DNA from: Chryseosolibacter histidinae
Lineage (GTDB): Bacteria > Bacteroidota > Bacteroidia > Cytophagales > Cyclobacteriaceae
Assembly (NCBI RefSeq): GCF_018598225.1
Contig: NZ_JAHESF010000004.1
Span: forward strand, 62,001 to 126,000
Length of the DNA: 64,000 bases
Reading direction: 5' to 3'
Translations under genes and position numbers: made by a program
The notes under the pieces: model-generated
Databases searched by the model: none
Told to the model about the DNA's origin: nothing
What the model saw: the letters and a program-made list of their open reading frames with translations, nothing else
In this document: one piece after another, positions 1 through 9,110 of the stretch
How positions within the stretch are numbered: the stretch's first letter is position 1
Layout of the letters: each line of letters opens with the position of its first letter

Positions 1-24
1 ATAGGATCGCGTATCGCACGTGTT

Positions 25-1107
25 TTATATGAAAATTATCTTCCAGAACGCACATAATATAATCAGTATTAGGGCGAGAGGGGTTAAATACTTCCAGCTC
101 AGGTTCATAAGTTGGTCCACTCTCAGCCGCGGATAAGTCCATCGGATCCATATTTGAACGGCCACGAAAAACAACGATTTGCTCAGCAGCCAAAAAATGC
201 CCCATAAGGTTGAAGCCAGGGTACCTGGTGCTCCTGTGGTCCAGGTTGCCAGGCGGACGGAACCAATGTCAGGTAAGGGTGTATTCCAGCTTCCAAAAAA
301 TAACACAGCCCCTAATATACTTACTAAAAGCATCATTGCATACTCACCCAACATAATAACGGCCCAGCGGAAGCCCGAATACTCGGTCTGAAATCCCGCA
401 ACCAGCTCAGATTCCGCTTCAGGAAGGTCAAAAGGCGCCCGATTGCATTCCGCCAGCGAAGCGATGAAAAAGATTACCCATGTAAGGATGAGCACCGGCA
501 TTCTGAAAATGTTCCAGCTCAGAAAACCACCATACAATGTTGTGTCGATGCCTAATGCCGGAATGTCAAGGAGGTAGCGGGGACTGCCAGACAGGATGCC
601 CTGCTGAACAGAGATCTCCTGAAGGTCGAGCGTTTCACAAACAATGCACACACACAATACGGAAAGTCCCATGGGGATCTCGTAAGAGATGATCTGTGCC
701 GCAGACCGCATGGTGCCCAGTACACTGTATTTGTTGTTTGAGCTCCAGCCGGCAATGATAATACCGATCACGTCGAGCGAGATGATGGCCAACAGAAAGA
801 ATATACCTGTTGAAAGAGCGGCGCCATGCCAGTTGGGGGCCAGCGGAAGCACTGCAAAACCTGCAAACACCGACACGAAGATGAGGAGGGGCGCAATCCT
901 GAAAAGACCTTTTTCCGCTTTCGCGGGAACGATGTCTTCTTTCTGCAGCAGCTTGAGCAGGTCAGCTATCGTTTGCGCGATGCCGTAATAACCTACTTCC
1001 ATGGGGCCGAGCCTGTCCTGGATAAATGCCGATATTTTCCGTTCGGCATAGATAGCCAGAACCGCATACAGCACCAGGAATGGCAGAATGAAAATAAGTG
1101 TTGTCAA
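25..1107 (-). CDS. nuoH: NADH-quinone oxidoreductase subunit H (NuoH)
   Basis: NuoH is the membrane subunit of respiratory complex I that contacts the quinone chamber and links the hydrophilic arm to the proton pumps. The 360-residue product has about eight hydrophobic segments. It carries the family hallmarks YAERKISAFIQDRLGP near residues 20-35 and the acidic loop NRAPFDLPEAESELV followed by GFQTEYSG in the second half. The only plausible start is a TTG at 1107, since no ATG lies in frame near the conserved N-terminus. The stop lies 24 bases from the window edge, so the next nuo gene (probably nuoI) would be outside. The gene upstream on the same strand is murI, not nuoG, so the nuo cluster may begin here. 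Confidence 0.95.
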   Translation of the reverse strand: MTTLIFILPFLVLYAVLAIYAERKISAFIQDRLGPMEVGYYGIAQTIADLLKLLQKEDIVPAKAEKGLFRIAPLLIFVSVFAGFAVLPLAPNWHGAALSTGIFFLLAIISLDVIGIIIAGWSSNNKYSVLGTMRSAAQIISYEIPMGLSVLCVCIVCETLDLQEISVQQGILSGSPRYLLDIPALGIDTTLYGGFLSWNIFRMPVLILTWVIFFIASLAECNRAPFDLPEAESELVAGFQTEYSGFRWAVIMLGEYAMMLLVSILGAVLFFGSWNTPLPDIGSVRLATWTTGAPGTLASTLWGIFWLLSKSLFFVAVQIWIRWTYPRLRVDQLMNLSWKYLTPLALILIILCAFWKIIFI

Positions 1108-1362
1108 GCCAATATAAAAACTCCGAAAGATGTAAAATATTGCGGTTCCTTGCTAGCTGTGGCCAAAGTTTAACGTGTTAAAAAACTGTTTACTTATAAA
1201 CGTTTCTGGCGCCAGTCCTGCTGGTGTTTGCGTGCTTTCTGTGTAGACTTGCGCACAACCCGGGTGAGGTGTTTGCCGGTGAACAACACCGGTAAAGGCG
1301 AGTGTGTCCATGTTGGTGTGCCGATGTTGGTGTTCTTCACCAACATCCCTAACATCCCCATG
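1108..1362. repeat. murI-nuoH spacer with GGTG/CACC hairpins
   Basis: This 255-base gap contains two short hairpins. One has stem CCGGTG at 1276-1281, loop AACAA and CACCGG at 1287-1292. The other has stem GATGTTGGTG at 1323-1332, loop TTCTT and CACCAACATC at 1338-1347, a perfect 10-bp stem. A further TGTTGGTGTG copy precedes the second one. The same GGTG-TTCTT-CACC core recurs twice near 11.85 kb. No gene is evident here. Confidence 0.75.
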
Positions 1363-2178
1363 CTAATCCCATAAAAGATGCTTTTCAAGCTGCACGGATT
1401 CGTGGAAGAACATCCTGGCTGATTGTTCGAACGATTCGGTGTAGTCTGACACAAGGAAATGATCCTGGGCATTGTGCCCGCCATTGAGCAGGTCGTGCTC
1501 CTGCAGGTATTGTTTGAGGGCCAGCGCCACTACTTCAGAAGAGTCGAAGATCTGCATCTTGTTCTGGTAGAACTGACCGATCTCTTTTTTGATCAAAGGA
1601 TAATGGGTGCAGGCCAGGATGAGTCCATCGATGGGCTGCAGCACGGGGTCGGAGAGGTATTGCGCGATGATCTCATGACTGATCTGGTTATTGAAAAAGC
1701 CTTCTTCGATCATGGGCGCCAGCAGGGGCGTGGCCAGTGAGTGAAGGGTGATGCCTTTGCCCGCTTCCTGGATCTTTCTGGTATAAACACCCGATTGCAC
1801 TGTACGTTTGGTGCCGATAAGCCCGATGTTGCGGTCGGGAAACTGTTGGGCTACCAGCGCCACCATGGGATCGATCACGTTGATAATGTGGGTGTCTTTG
1901 CGCACATATTCTTTCAACAGCTCATAGGCTGCAGAGCTGGCCGAGTTGCAGGCGATGACGATCACCTTGCAGCCTTTCTGCAGCAGGATGTTGGCGATGC
2001 GGATGGAGTAAGCCTGGATGGCAGCTTCAGACTTATCGCCGTAAGGCAGGTGTGCGGTATCTCCGAAATAGATCATGTTCTCATTCGGGAGTATTTTTTT
2101 GATGGCGTGGGCCACGGTGAGTCCGCCGATACCACTGTCGAAGATCCCGATCGGCTTTTGCTGTTTGGAAGTGCTCAT
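1363..2178 (-). CDS. murI: glutamate racemase MurI
   Basis: The enzyme interconverts L- and D-glutamate in the cytoplasm and supplies D-Glu for peptidoglycan. The start is placed at the ATG at 2178, giving MSTSKQQKPIGIFDSGIGG. The longer reading frame from 2235 adds a tail that does not fit the family. The product has about 271 residues, normal for MurI. Visible motifs are FDSGIGGLTV with the catalytic Asp, VIACNSASSA with the first catalytic Cys, and LILACTHYPLI with the second catalytic Cys. It is divergent from the histidine kinase gene at 2241, leaving a 62-base shared promoter region. Confidence 0.96.
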   Translation of the reverse strand: MSTSKQQKPIGIFDSGIGGLTVAHAIKKILPNENMIYFGDTAHLPYGDKSEAAIQAYSIRIANILLQKGCKVIVIACNSASSAAYELLKEYVRKDTHIINVIDPMVALVAQQFPDRNIGLIGTKRTVQSGVYTRKIQEAGKGITLHSLATPLLAPMIEEGFFNNQISHEIIAQYLSDPVLQPIDGLILACTHYPLIKKEIGQFYQNKMQIFDSSEVVALALKQYLQEHDLLNGGHNAQDHFLVSDYTESFEQSARMFFHESVQLEKHLLWD

Positions 2179-2240
2179 TCTGTTCTCTGCATGCTGTTTT
2201 GGCCAGCAAATTTTGTTAAATTTAGTTTTATACAACCCCT

Positions 2241-4361
2241 ATGCGCAGAATTTTATTCCCGTTAGTTTTCCTTGTGGCCGGGAATAGTCTTATCGCTCAA
2301 AACTTTCGTGCCGATAGCCTGCTTCAGCGCTTTTCTTCAGACCAGGCCAACGAAAGCCTTTACCTGGAAGCCCTTCGCGCCGAATATAACAGATTCAGTA
2401 ACGAAGCCCTTTCGGCGCATGTTAAAAAGACAGCTTCATTCATTGAAGAGAATCTCGACGTTGCGCACCGGATCAGCACTTTCAGGTTCCTGGGCGTGGT
2501 ATGCTGGGCGCGTGGCATGTATCCGGAGGCCCTCCATTATTTCGACCGGGCCGTAACCGACGCGGTTGCTGCTGGCGCTTTTACCGAAGCCGGCATTGGC
2601 GACCTGACTGTGGCCGAGCGTTACATGAATGCTGAGATGTATACGCAGGCGCTGGAACGGGCCTATAAAGCCAACGAGCACTTTGTGACGGCAAACGACA
2701 CCCTGCACCAGGCGAACGCACGGGCGCTGGCGGCCGCGATAGGGTACAGGGCCCGTAACTATGCAGTGGCTGTTGAAGAGGTAGAGAAAGCCCTCACGAT
2801 CTTCCATTCCGTAAGGCCCGAAAGGTTATCGCATGCAGACAGTGTTGACATGATGAATGCCCTGAATACCTGCGGCCTGGCTTACGCAGGTCTCGGCAGC
2901 AATGAAAAAGCAATGGCCTGTTATGCCGAAGCCGAGAAGTTTGCCGTCATGCTCAACAACAGGTTCTGGATCGGACTCATCAATGGCAACAAAGCACACA
3001 TTTATGCCAGCAACGGAGACATCGCCATGGCCATTGGCGCGTTGCAGATCGATCTGAGGCATAGTAAGGAATTCAAACAATGGCCCAGCGCCATCGGAAG
3101 CAGCTTGTCACTGTCTGAGCTGTTCATCCGCAGCGAGCGGTGGCAGATGGCGCGCCAGTATATGGATACCGCCGGCATGCTGATGAGCCGTTACAGCGGA
3201 TCGCGCCGGAGCAAGGCACGTTACCTGGAGAACCAGTCGAAGCTGTTTGCCCACGCCGGCAACATACGGCAGGCGTACGAGGCGTTGCTGCGGCACCATG
3301 AGATCCACGACTCACTGCAGGTAGAACATCAGTCTGCCGAGCTCACGCGTATCAAAACTGCCTTCGACATCCAGCAAAAGCAGGGACAGATCGAGCTGCT
3401 CACTGCTGAAAAAAAGCTGCATGAGCAACAGGTGGTCTACCGCAACATTATCGCCGTTGTGGCAGGCATTACCATCGTGCTGTTGTTCATCCTGGCGCTG
3501 GTCATTTACCGGAACTACCGGGTGAAAAAGAAAGACAACTACCTGCTCATTGAAGCGAACAATGAGATCAAGGCCATCAATGAAGAGCTGCGCGCCTATG
3601 CCGACACGTTATCTTCGCAGAACGAGACCATCCAGAAGATGAACGAAGACCTCGAGCTTCGTGTAAGGTCGCGCACCCGCGAGCTCGAAGAGGCCAACTC
3701 GGAGCTCGACATGTTCCTGTACAGGGCTTCGCACGACATCAGAAGGCCCATCACTACTTTGCTGGGACTGAGCAACCTCGCGCACGTAACCACCCACGAC
3801 CTGCCCGCCATGCAGATCTTTGACAAGGTAACGGAGACGGCCTATCACATGGACCGCATGCTGCACAAGCTTCAGATGATCTACGCGCTCAACCGCCCGC
3901 TGGGCACAAGCTCGCAGATCACGCTTACGGAAGCGATTAAAAATGCTGTCGACAAGTTTCTGCCGGAAATGAAACGCATCGGCATGGATTGCGCGGCATC
4001 CATCAGGGGGAATATTTCCTTTACGGGCGATGAGAGCCTGTTCAGCATCATCTTCCAGAACCTGATCGAGAACTCGATCACTTTTAAAAAGTCTGATGAG
4101 CTTGAAAGGCCGTACCTCTCCATCGAGGCGATCCAGCTCGATGAGCATGTGATGGTGAAGATCAGGGATAACGGTATTGGTATTGAAAACGAATACCTCG
4201 AAAAGATATTTGACCTGCATTTCCGCGGCACGGCGTTATCCAGGGGCAACGGCCTTGGCCTGTATCTCGTCAAAAAAGCACTGACCCTGCTGAAGGGCAG
4301 GATCGAGGTGGTGAGCGAATACGGCGTGGGCAGCAACTTCTTTGTGTACTTTCCCCGTTAG
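2241..4361 (+). CDS. TPR-containing sensor histidine kinase
   Basis: This 706-residue protein has a signal peptide (MRRILFPLVFLVAG..., cleavage near residue 19), then a long helical TPR-like sensor region to about residue 390. One membrane span lies near residues 402-425, followed by a coiled coil and a histidine kinase core. The phosphoacceptor is His 498 in RASHDIRRP. The ATPase domain shows an N box (FQNLIENSI), DNGIGI near residue 643 and GNGLGLYLVKKA. It has no receiver domain and no response regulator beside it, so its partner is unknown. Bacteroidota use this TPR-kinase architecture widely, and the ligand cannot be told from the sequence. Confidence 0.92.
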   Translation: MRRILFPLVFLVAGNSLIAQNFRADSLLQRFSSDQANESLYLEALRAEYNRFSNEALSAHVKKTASFIEENLDVAHRISTFRFLGVVCWARGMYPEALHYFDRAVTDAVAAGAFTEAGIGDLTVAERYMNAEMYTQALERAYKANEHFVTANDTLHQANARALAAAIGYRARNYAVAVEEVEKALTIFHSVRPERLSHADSVDMMNALNTCGLAYAGLGSNEKAMACYAEAEKFAVMLNNRFWIGLINGNKAHIYASNGDIAMAIGALQIDLRHSKEFKQWPSAIGSSLSLSELFIRSERWQMARQYMDTAGMLMSRYSGSRRSKARYLENQSKLFAHAGNIRQAYEALLRHHEIHDSLQVEHQSAELTRIKTAFDIQQKQGQIELLTAEKKLHEQQVVYRNIIAVVAGITIVLLFILALVIYRNYRVKKKDNYLLIEANNEIKAINEELRAYADTLSSQNETIQKMNEDLELRVRSRTRELEEANSELDMFLYRASHDIRRPITTLLGLSNLAHVTTHDLPAMQIFDKVTETAYHMDRMLHKLQMIYALNRPLGTSSQITLTEAIKNAVDKFLPEMKRIGMDCAASIRGNISFTGDESLFSIIFQNLIENSITFKKSDELERPYLSIEAIQLDEHVMVKIRDNGIGIENEYLEKIFDLHFRGTALSRGNGLGLYLVKKALTLLKGRIEVVSEYGVGSNFFVYFPR

Positions 4362-4366
4362 GGCAA

Positions 4367-4386
4367 CGCCTGGCAATTTTCAGGCG
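4367..4386. terminator. bidirectional hairpin between convergent genes
   Basis: CGCCTG (4367-4372) and CAGGCG (4381-4386) pair around an 8-base loop GCAATTTT. The hairpin lies right after the histidine kinase stop and covers the stop codon of the convergent minus-strand gene. There is no clean T tract, so the terminator call rests on position and pairing only. Confidence 0.4.
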
Positions 4387-5120
4387 ATGTTCTCAGACAA
4401 GGCAGCGATCACTACGCTCTTAGCCTCGCGGTGGCCACAGTAGCTGCAGCGATAGTGTTTCACCAGCATGCCCGGTTCCGCATCCCCAGGTGCTTTGGCA
4501 ACTTCTTCGCTGGCGATCTTCATGGTAACGTAGCCGCATTCCGAACATTCGATGGCGTGCTGATAAGCATTGTATTTTTCGATCTTCTTGTAGCCGGTTT
4601 TTTCGTCAAGCCATACGTCGTAGTCTACGCTGTGAACTTCTTTTTGTTCTGCAAACTGCGCTGCTTCGAGATGTGCCTCCTCTTCTGCTTCCGTAAGCTT
4701 GCGCATGATGTTGCCGGCTGGTGAGAGCCTTGGCTTATTGCGAAGTTTGTCAAGCCGTCTCTCTACGAAGCGCGGATAGTAGATGCGCACGAGGCTGTAG
4801 AAGATGAAGTAAGCCACCACCACGAAGCTCAGCGTGATGAAGGTCCGTACCCAGAACCAGGTTTCCATATTGGCAAAGACCATGGTGGAGGCCAGCGAAT
4901 TCCCGTACAGGGCAACAGCGGCGATAAGGGCCACCACAGCAAACCAGAAGTACCGTATCTCATGCAGGTTTACGTAGTCGTACTTCTCTTTGTAATCTTT
5001 GATGCGGAAGATCCGGTACTCGTGATAGAGCAGCACCAGAACGGCGAATGCGACACACAGGTATGCGCCAACAGCCATATAGCTATCGACAGTCACGATA
5101 AAATCAGGGACATTTTCCAT
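4380..5120 (-). CDS. membrane protein with C-terminal zinc ribbon
   Basis: No family is recognised. The ATG at 5120 (MENVPDFIVTVDSY) is preferred over the longer frame from 5180. The product has about 246 residues. Three hydrophobic segments fill roughly residues 15-110, followed by a charged region with an acidic stretch TEAEEEAHLEAAQ. At the C-terminus a CSECG ... CSYCG pair of CxxC knuckles should bind zinc. A membrane anchor joined to a cytoplasmic zinc ribbon suggests binding of a protein or nucleic acid, but this is inference. It is divergent from fabI and convergent with the histidine kinase. Confidence 0.7.
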   Translation of the reverse strand: MENVPDFIVTVDSYMAVGAYLCVAFAVLVLLYHEYRIFRIKDYKEKYDYVNLHEIRYFWFAVVALIAAVALYGNSLASTMVFANMETWFWVRTFITLSFVVVAYFIFYSLVRIYYPRFVERRLDKLRNKPRLSPAGNIMRKLTEAEEEAHLEAAQFAEQKEVHSVDYDVWLDEKTGYKKIEKYNAYQHAIECSECGYVTMKIASEEVAKAPGDAEPGMLVKHYRCSYCGHREAKSVVIAALSENIA

Positions 5121-5262
5121 AGCAATTGAAATTGTTAGATGATACCTAAATTTATCAAATCCGGTACTGTATTGGTACATATTTCGGGCTATTTTTGGCT
5201 GCGATTTTCAGCTTACCCGACTATTTATAATATTGCGGCGCTGATCAAAAAAGGCACAAACT

Positions 5263-6075
5263 ATGACATACAACTTACTGAAAGGCAAACGTGGTATCAT
5301 TTTCGGTGCACTGGATGAGAATTCCATTGCCTGGAAAACGGCATTGAAAGTAAAAGAGGAAGGCGGCAGTTTTACGCTTACCAACGCACCTATTGCGATG
5401 CGCATGGGCAAGATCAATGAACTGGCCAAGGCGTGTAATGCCGAAGTCATTCCGGCGGATGCCACTTCCGAGCAGGATCTTCAGAACTTGTTTACCAAAT
5501 CCATGGAAGTACTGGGCGGAAAACTTGATTTTGTTTTGCACTCCATCGGCATGAGCCCCAACGTACGCAAAGACAAAGCGTATGGCGATCTGAACTATGA
5601 CTGGTTCCTGAAGACGCTCGATATCTCAGGCGTATCTTTTCACAAAGTGCTGCAAACAGCAGAAAAGACTGATGCTATGAACGAGTGGGGATCTATTGTG
5701 GCGCTCACCTACATCGCGGCGCAGCGCACGTTCCCTGACTACTCTGACATGGCGCAGGCCAAAGCCGTGCTGGAATCGATCGCCCGCAGCTACGGTTACC
5801 GCTTCGCCAAGCTTAAAAAAGTACGCGTGAACACTATTTCGCAGTCACCTACGAAGACCACCGCCGGCGCCGGCATCTCCGGGTTCGACGTGTTCTATGA
5901 CTACGCGCAGATGATGTCGCCGCTGGGCAACGCTTCAGCAGAAGATTGCGCAGCCTACATCGTGAGCCTGTTCTCTGACCTCACCCGTATGGTCACTATG
6001 CAGAACCTGATGCACGATGGCGGATTTTCATCCACCGGTATCACGCAGGACCTTATTGAACGTTTAACGAAATAA
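5263..6075 (+). CDS. fabI: enoyl-[acyl-carrier-protein] reductase FabI
   Basis: FabI catalyses the last reduction of each fatty acid elongation cycle, using NADH to reduce trans-2-enoyl-ACP. The 270-residue product belongs to the FabI-type short-chain dehydrogenases. It starts with KGKRGIIFGALDENSIAW, the altered nucleotide-binding motif of this clade, and has HSIGMSP and the catalytic YSDMAQAKA (Tyr-x6-Lys). The gene is followed within 16 bases by an intrinsic terminator, so it is probably a single transcription unit. Triclosan-type inhibitors act on this family. Confidence 0.96.
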   Translation: MTYNLLKGKRGIIFGALDENSIAWKTALKVKEEGGSFTLTNAPIAMRMGKINELAKACNAEVIPADATSEQDLQNLFTKSMEVLGGKLDFVLHSIGMSPNVRKDKAYGDLNYDWFLKTLDISGVSFHKVLQTAEKTDAMNEWGSIVALTYIAAQRTFPDYSDMAQAKAVLESIARSYGYRFAKLKKVRVNTISQSPTKTTAGAGISGFDVFYDYAQMMSPLGNASAEDCAAYIVSLFSDLTRMVTMQNLMHDGGFSSTGITQDLIERLTK

Positions 6076-6090
6076 ATTTTGTGTCATCAT

Positions 6091-6124
6091 CCCTTTGAGG
6101 GTTTTAGATCCTCAAAGGGCTTTT
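6091..6124 (+). terminator. intrinsic terminator after fabI
   Basis: CCCTTTGAGG (6091-6100) and CCTCAAAGGG (6110-6119) form a perfect 10-bp stem with a 9-base loop, followed by CTTTT. It lies between the fabI stop and the ispE ATG, only 8 bases before that ATG, which supports the shorter ispE start. Confidence 0.85.
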
Positions 6125-6132
6125 GCACCGCA

Positions 6133-6945
6133 ATGGTCTCATTCCCGCCCTGTAAGATCAACCTGGGTCTTAACATCATCAGCAAAAGACCCGACGGGTA
6201 TCACGATCTGATCACCTGCTTCTACCCTGTGCCATGGTACGATATACTGGAGATCATTCCCGCTACAGACTTTTCTTTTTCGAGCTCCGGCCTGCCCATA
6301 CCGGGTGATCCCGAAGCGAACCTGTGCATCAAAGCGTACCGGTTGTTAAAAAAAGATTTTGATCTGGGCAATGTGAGCATGCACCTGCATAAGATCCTTC
6401 CTATGGGCGCGGGACTGGGTGGAGGCTCTGCCGATGCTGCCTGGGTCTTGCGCACACTGGACCAGGTATTCAACCTTCAGCTCACTTCTGAAAAGCTCAG
6501 ATACTACGCTTCACAACTCGGCAGCGATTGTGCGTTCTTCATCTCCGATAAACCCATGCTTGGTACTGGCCGCGGCGAAGTATTGGAGCCTGTCTCTGTG
6601 AACCTTGCGGGAAAATTTATGGTGCTGGTAAAACCTGACATTCATGTTTCTACTGCGGAAGCGTATTCCGCTGTGAGGCCAGGCCAGCCTGCTCATGACC
6701 TGAACAAAGTGTTGGAGCAGCAGCCTGTCGATTCGTGGAAAGGTAGTGTAGTGAATGACTTTGAAGACTCGGTCTTCCGGCGTTATCCCCTGATCGCACG
6801 AATTAAAGAAACCTTATATGCCAAGGGAGCTTTGTATGCCAGCATGAGCGGATCAGGCTCCGCCGTGTTTGGTATCTTCTCCAATCCTACTGACCTCCGC
6901 AGTACATTCGAAGCGCATGTTTACTGGAGCGGTGTTCTCGGCTAG
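6133..6945 (+). CDS. ispE: 4-diphosphocytidyl-2-C-methyl-D-erythritol kinase IspE
   Basis: This GHMP-family kinase phosphorylates CDP-methylerythritol in the non-mevalonate isoprenoid pathway. The start is the ATG at 6133 (MVSFPPCKINLGL). The frame opened at 6079 would run through the fabI terminator and is rejected. The product has 270 residues with the N-terminal KINLGL, the ATP-binding PMGAGLGGGSADAAW and the C-terminal SGSGSAVFG. It is convergent with the DMT exporter gene, with only three bases between the stop codons. Confidence 0.95.
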   Translation: MVSFPPCKINLGLNIISKRPDGYHDLITCFYPVPWYDILEIIPATDFSFSSSGLPIPGDPEANLCIKAYRLLKKDFDLGNVSMHLHKILPMGAGLGGGSADAAWVLRTLDQVFNLQLTSEKLRYYASQLGSDCAFFISDKPMLGTGRGEVLEPVSVNLAGKFMVLVKPDIHVSTAEAYSAVRPGQPAHDLNKVLEQQPVDSWKGSVVNDFEDSVFRRYPLIARIKETLYAKGALYASMSGSGSAVFGIFSNPTDLRSTFEAHVYWSGVLG

Positions 6946-6948
6946 CGC

Positions 6949-7848
6949 TTACTCGATCAGTACAGTTTTTTCAAATTTCTTTTTCAGCAAAGGATAGGTA
7001 GCCACGGCGCCCATGATGACGAGCGTGCCGACGTAAAAGTTGAAGCTCATCTTTTCCTGCTGGCCGAAAATGATCACGGCCATGATGATGCCGTACACAG
7101 GCTCCAGGTTCAGTGTGAGCTGGATCATGAACACCGAAATGCGTTTCATCAACTCTATGGCTACTGTATAAGCGTATACCGAGCACACACCCGCCAGCAC
7201 AGCGATGTACAGCAGGTCCATGGCTGACGGCAGCAGGTGCAGCTGGTGATCGGTGGCTATGGTTGCCTGGTATATGGGCAGGAACAAACCCGTGCCCAAA
7301 AACACGCCGATCATATTGTAGAATGTGATGCTGCGTGGGGCGATGCGTTTCACCATTTTTGAATTGAACACAGAGAACAGGGCAGAGGTGAATCCTGCAA
7401 ACACGCCGATGGCGAGCCCCAGCTTGTATTGAAAATCGAAAGAGAAGATGATGTAAAGACCCAGCAGCACTACGAGGCCCAACACCAGCTCGTATTTTTT
7501 GAACCTGGTCTTGTTAAACCACGGTTCGAGCAGCGCCGCCCAGAGCGAGTTGGTGGCAAAACCCACAAGGCTCACTGAGACGTTGGCGACACGTGCCGCC
7601 CCGAAGAAGGACAACCAGTGCACAGCTACCACAAACCCGATCAGGACGAGCTTCACAAGATCGTTGCGTTCAACACGAAAGCTGTCTTTGGCAAACCAGA
7701 TCACCGCACCGATGCCGAGCGCTGAAAAAATGGCCCTGAAAAAGATCATTTCCACCGCGGGAATGGTGACCAGTTTTCCGAGAATAGCCGAAAAGCCCCA
7801 GAGAAAAACGATAAAATGTAATTTGAAATAATCGGTAGAGGAGGCCAT
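6949..7848 (-). CDS. EamA/DMT-superfamily transporter
   Basis: The 299-residue protein has about ten hydrophobic helices and the internal duplication expected of EamA (drug/metabolite transporter) proteins. The substrate is unknown. Its ATG at 7848 directly follows the lptG stop codon with no spacing, so it is co-transcribed with lptG and probably with tgt. Adjacent conserved DMT genes are often metabolite exporters, but nothing in this sequence points to a particular cargo. Confidence 0.9.
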   Translation of the reverse strand: MASSTDYFKLHFIVFLWGFSAILGKLVTIPAVEMIFFRAIFSALGIGAVIWFAKDSFRVERNDLVKLVLIGFVVAVHWLSFFGAARVANVSVSLVGFATNSLWAALLEPWFNKTRFKKYELVLGLVVLLGLYIIFSFDFQYKLGLAIGVFAGFTSALFSVFNSKMVKRIAPRSITFYNMIGVFLGTGLFLPIYQATIATDHQLHLLPSAMDLLYIAVLAGVCSVYAYTVAIELMKRISVFMIQLTLNLEPVYGIIMAVIIFGQQEKMSFNFYVGTLVIMGAVATYPLLKKKFEKTVLIE

Positions 7849-8949
7849 TTAACGGGGAACGTATTTATACATGACAAGAGAAATGATGCCGAACAAGATG
7901 TTGGGCACCCATACCGAGATCTGGGGCGGCGTGGAGCCCGCTTCCGCGAAGGTCCGGAACAACGTAAAGAACAGGATAAAAACAAACGACAGCGCGAACC
8001 CCAGTGCGATCTGCAACCCGGTGCCACCACGGCTTTTGCGTGACGACACAATGGCTCCCATGAACACCAGGATGAAGATGGTGAAGGGCGAAGTGTAACG
8101 GGTGTATTTTTCAACTTCATACGCCTCAACACCCGCCGAGCCCCTGGCTTTCAGGGTGGTGATGTAGTCGTTGAGCTCGGTGAGGGTCATGCCGTCGTAT
8201 TTACGGTAGTCGCTTTCAAACTCCCTTGGATGAATGACCAGCGCTGTATCGATCGAGGTACCTGTAATGATGCTGTCGCGGTAGTTAATGGCGCTGGTGG
8301 TCTCGAAGAGCCTGTCGATCTTTTTGATCTTGTAATCGCGCAGGGTCCATTTTTGCTTCACGGTATCCCATTCGATGCGGTCGGCCGTAAGCTTTTCCAC
8401 CAGCCTTTTGTTCTCGAACTTCTCGATGGAAAAACGGTAGCCCACGTTGGTGTTGTTGTTATAGCTCTGCAGGTAGAGGTAAATGTCAGGCGCTACCTGG
8501 ATATGGATGTTGCGTTTGTCAAAGTAGAATTTGGTTTTCAGGTATTGCACCTCGAAGGCCAGGCGTGTTTTGTTGGAGTTGGGAATAACCCATCCCGTAA
8601 GGATGAAGCTGAGCACGGCAACGATCGTAGCCCCAATGAAAAACGGCAACAGGAAGCGTTTGAAACTTACACCGGCGCTGAGAATGGCGATGACCTCCGT
8701 TCTGCCGGCCATCTGGGCGCATACATATACCGTTGCTATAAAAATGGTAATGGGTGTTACCAGGCTGCCGATCCAGTAAATGTAGTCAACATAATAACCC
8801 GCGATCTGCGAGGCTGTGACACCCGCTTTCGCGAATTTGTCCATCTTGTCCGTAAGGTCGATCACGGTAATAACAGCCAGCAGGATCACCACCACGAAAA
8901 AGAAGGTGCTGAGAAAACGCTTGAGGATATATTGATCGATCAGTTTCAT
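7849..8949 (-). CDS. lptG: LptF/LptG-family LPS export permease
   Basis: This is an inner-membrane subunit of the Lpt machine that pulls lipopolysaccharide from the membrane for transfer to the outer leaflet. The ATG at 8949 (MKLIDQYILKRFL) is the start. The longer frame reads MLWTMDCGLWT from an intergenic repeat and is rejected. The 366 residues have three N-terminal and three C-terminal membrane spans around a beta-rich periplasmic domain, matching YjgP/YjgQ proteins. It lies downstream of tgt and immediately upstream of the EamA gene. Bacteroidota often encode LptF and LptG separately, so the exact letter is less sure than the family. Confidence 0.9.
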   Translation of the reverse strand: MKLIDQYILKRFLSTFFFVVVILLAVITVIDLTDKMDKFAKAGVTASQIAGYYVDYIYWIGSLVTPITIFIATVYVCAQMAGRTEVIAILSAGVSFKRFLLPFFIGATIVAVLSFILTGWVIPNSNKTRLAFEVQYLKTKFYFDKRNIHIQVAPDIYLYLQSYNNNTNVGYRFSIEKFENKRLVEKLTADRIEWDTVKQKWTLRDYKIKKIDRLFETTSAINYRDSIITGTSIDTALVIHPREFESDYRKYDGMTLTELNDYITTLKARGSAGVEAYEVEKYTRYTSPFTIFILVFMGAIVSSRKSRGGTGLQIALGFALSFVFILFFTLFRTFAEAGSTPPQISVWVPNILFGIISLVMYKYVPR

Positions 8950-8954
8950 AGTAA

Positions 8955-9107
8955 TGGTCCATAGTCCACAGTCCATGGTCCATAGCATGAGGACCCAGGA
9001 TCGACGATTGTTATGCGAGCTTTAAGAAATGATTCTAACATACGTTCTAATTTACCACTCCGTCTTTCAGACTTCCTGCCATGGACTATCGACCATGGAC
9101 TATGGAC
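8955..9107. repeat. TGGACTA word-iterated inverted repeat (tgt-lptG)
   Basis: The left arm (8955-8985) iterates GTCCATAG/GTCCATGG words. The right arm (9079-9107) carries the complementary ATGGACTA words. GTCCATAGTCCA at 8957-8968 pairs perfectly with 9096-9107, and GTCCATGGTC at 8971-8980 with 9091-9100. The element fills the gap between the tgt stop (from 9111) and the lptG ATG (8949). Confidence 0.85.
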
Positions 9108-9110
9108 TTT

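Noticed and set aside
6079-6132. upstream extension of ispE
   Set aside because: It would run through the fabI terminator hairpin; the ATG at 6133 matches the family N-terminus.
8230-8964. 244-residue ORF antisense to lptG
   Set aside because: It is a shadow of a real gene; it has no recognisable family, while the opposite strand encodes a clear LptG.
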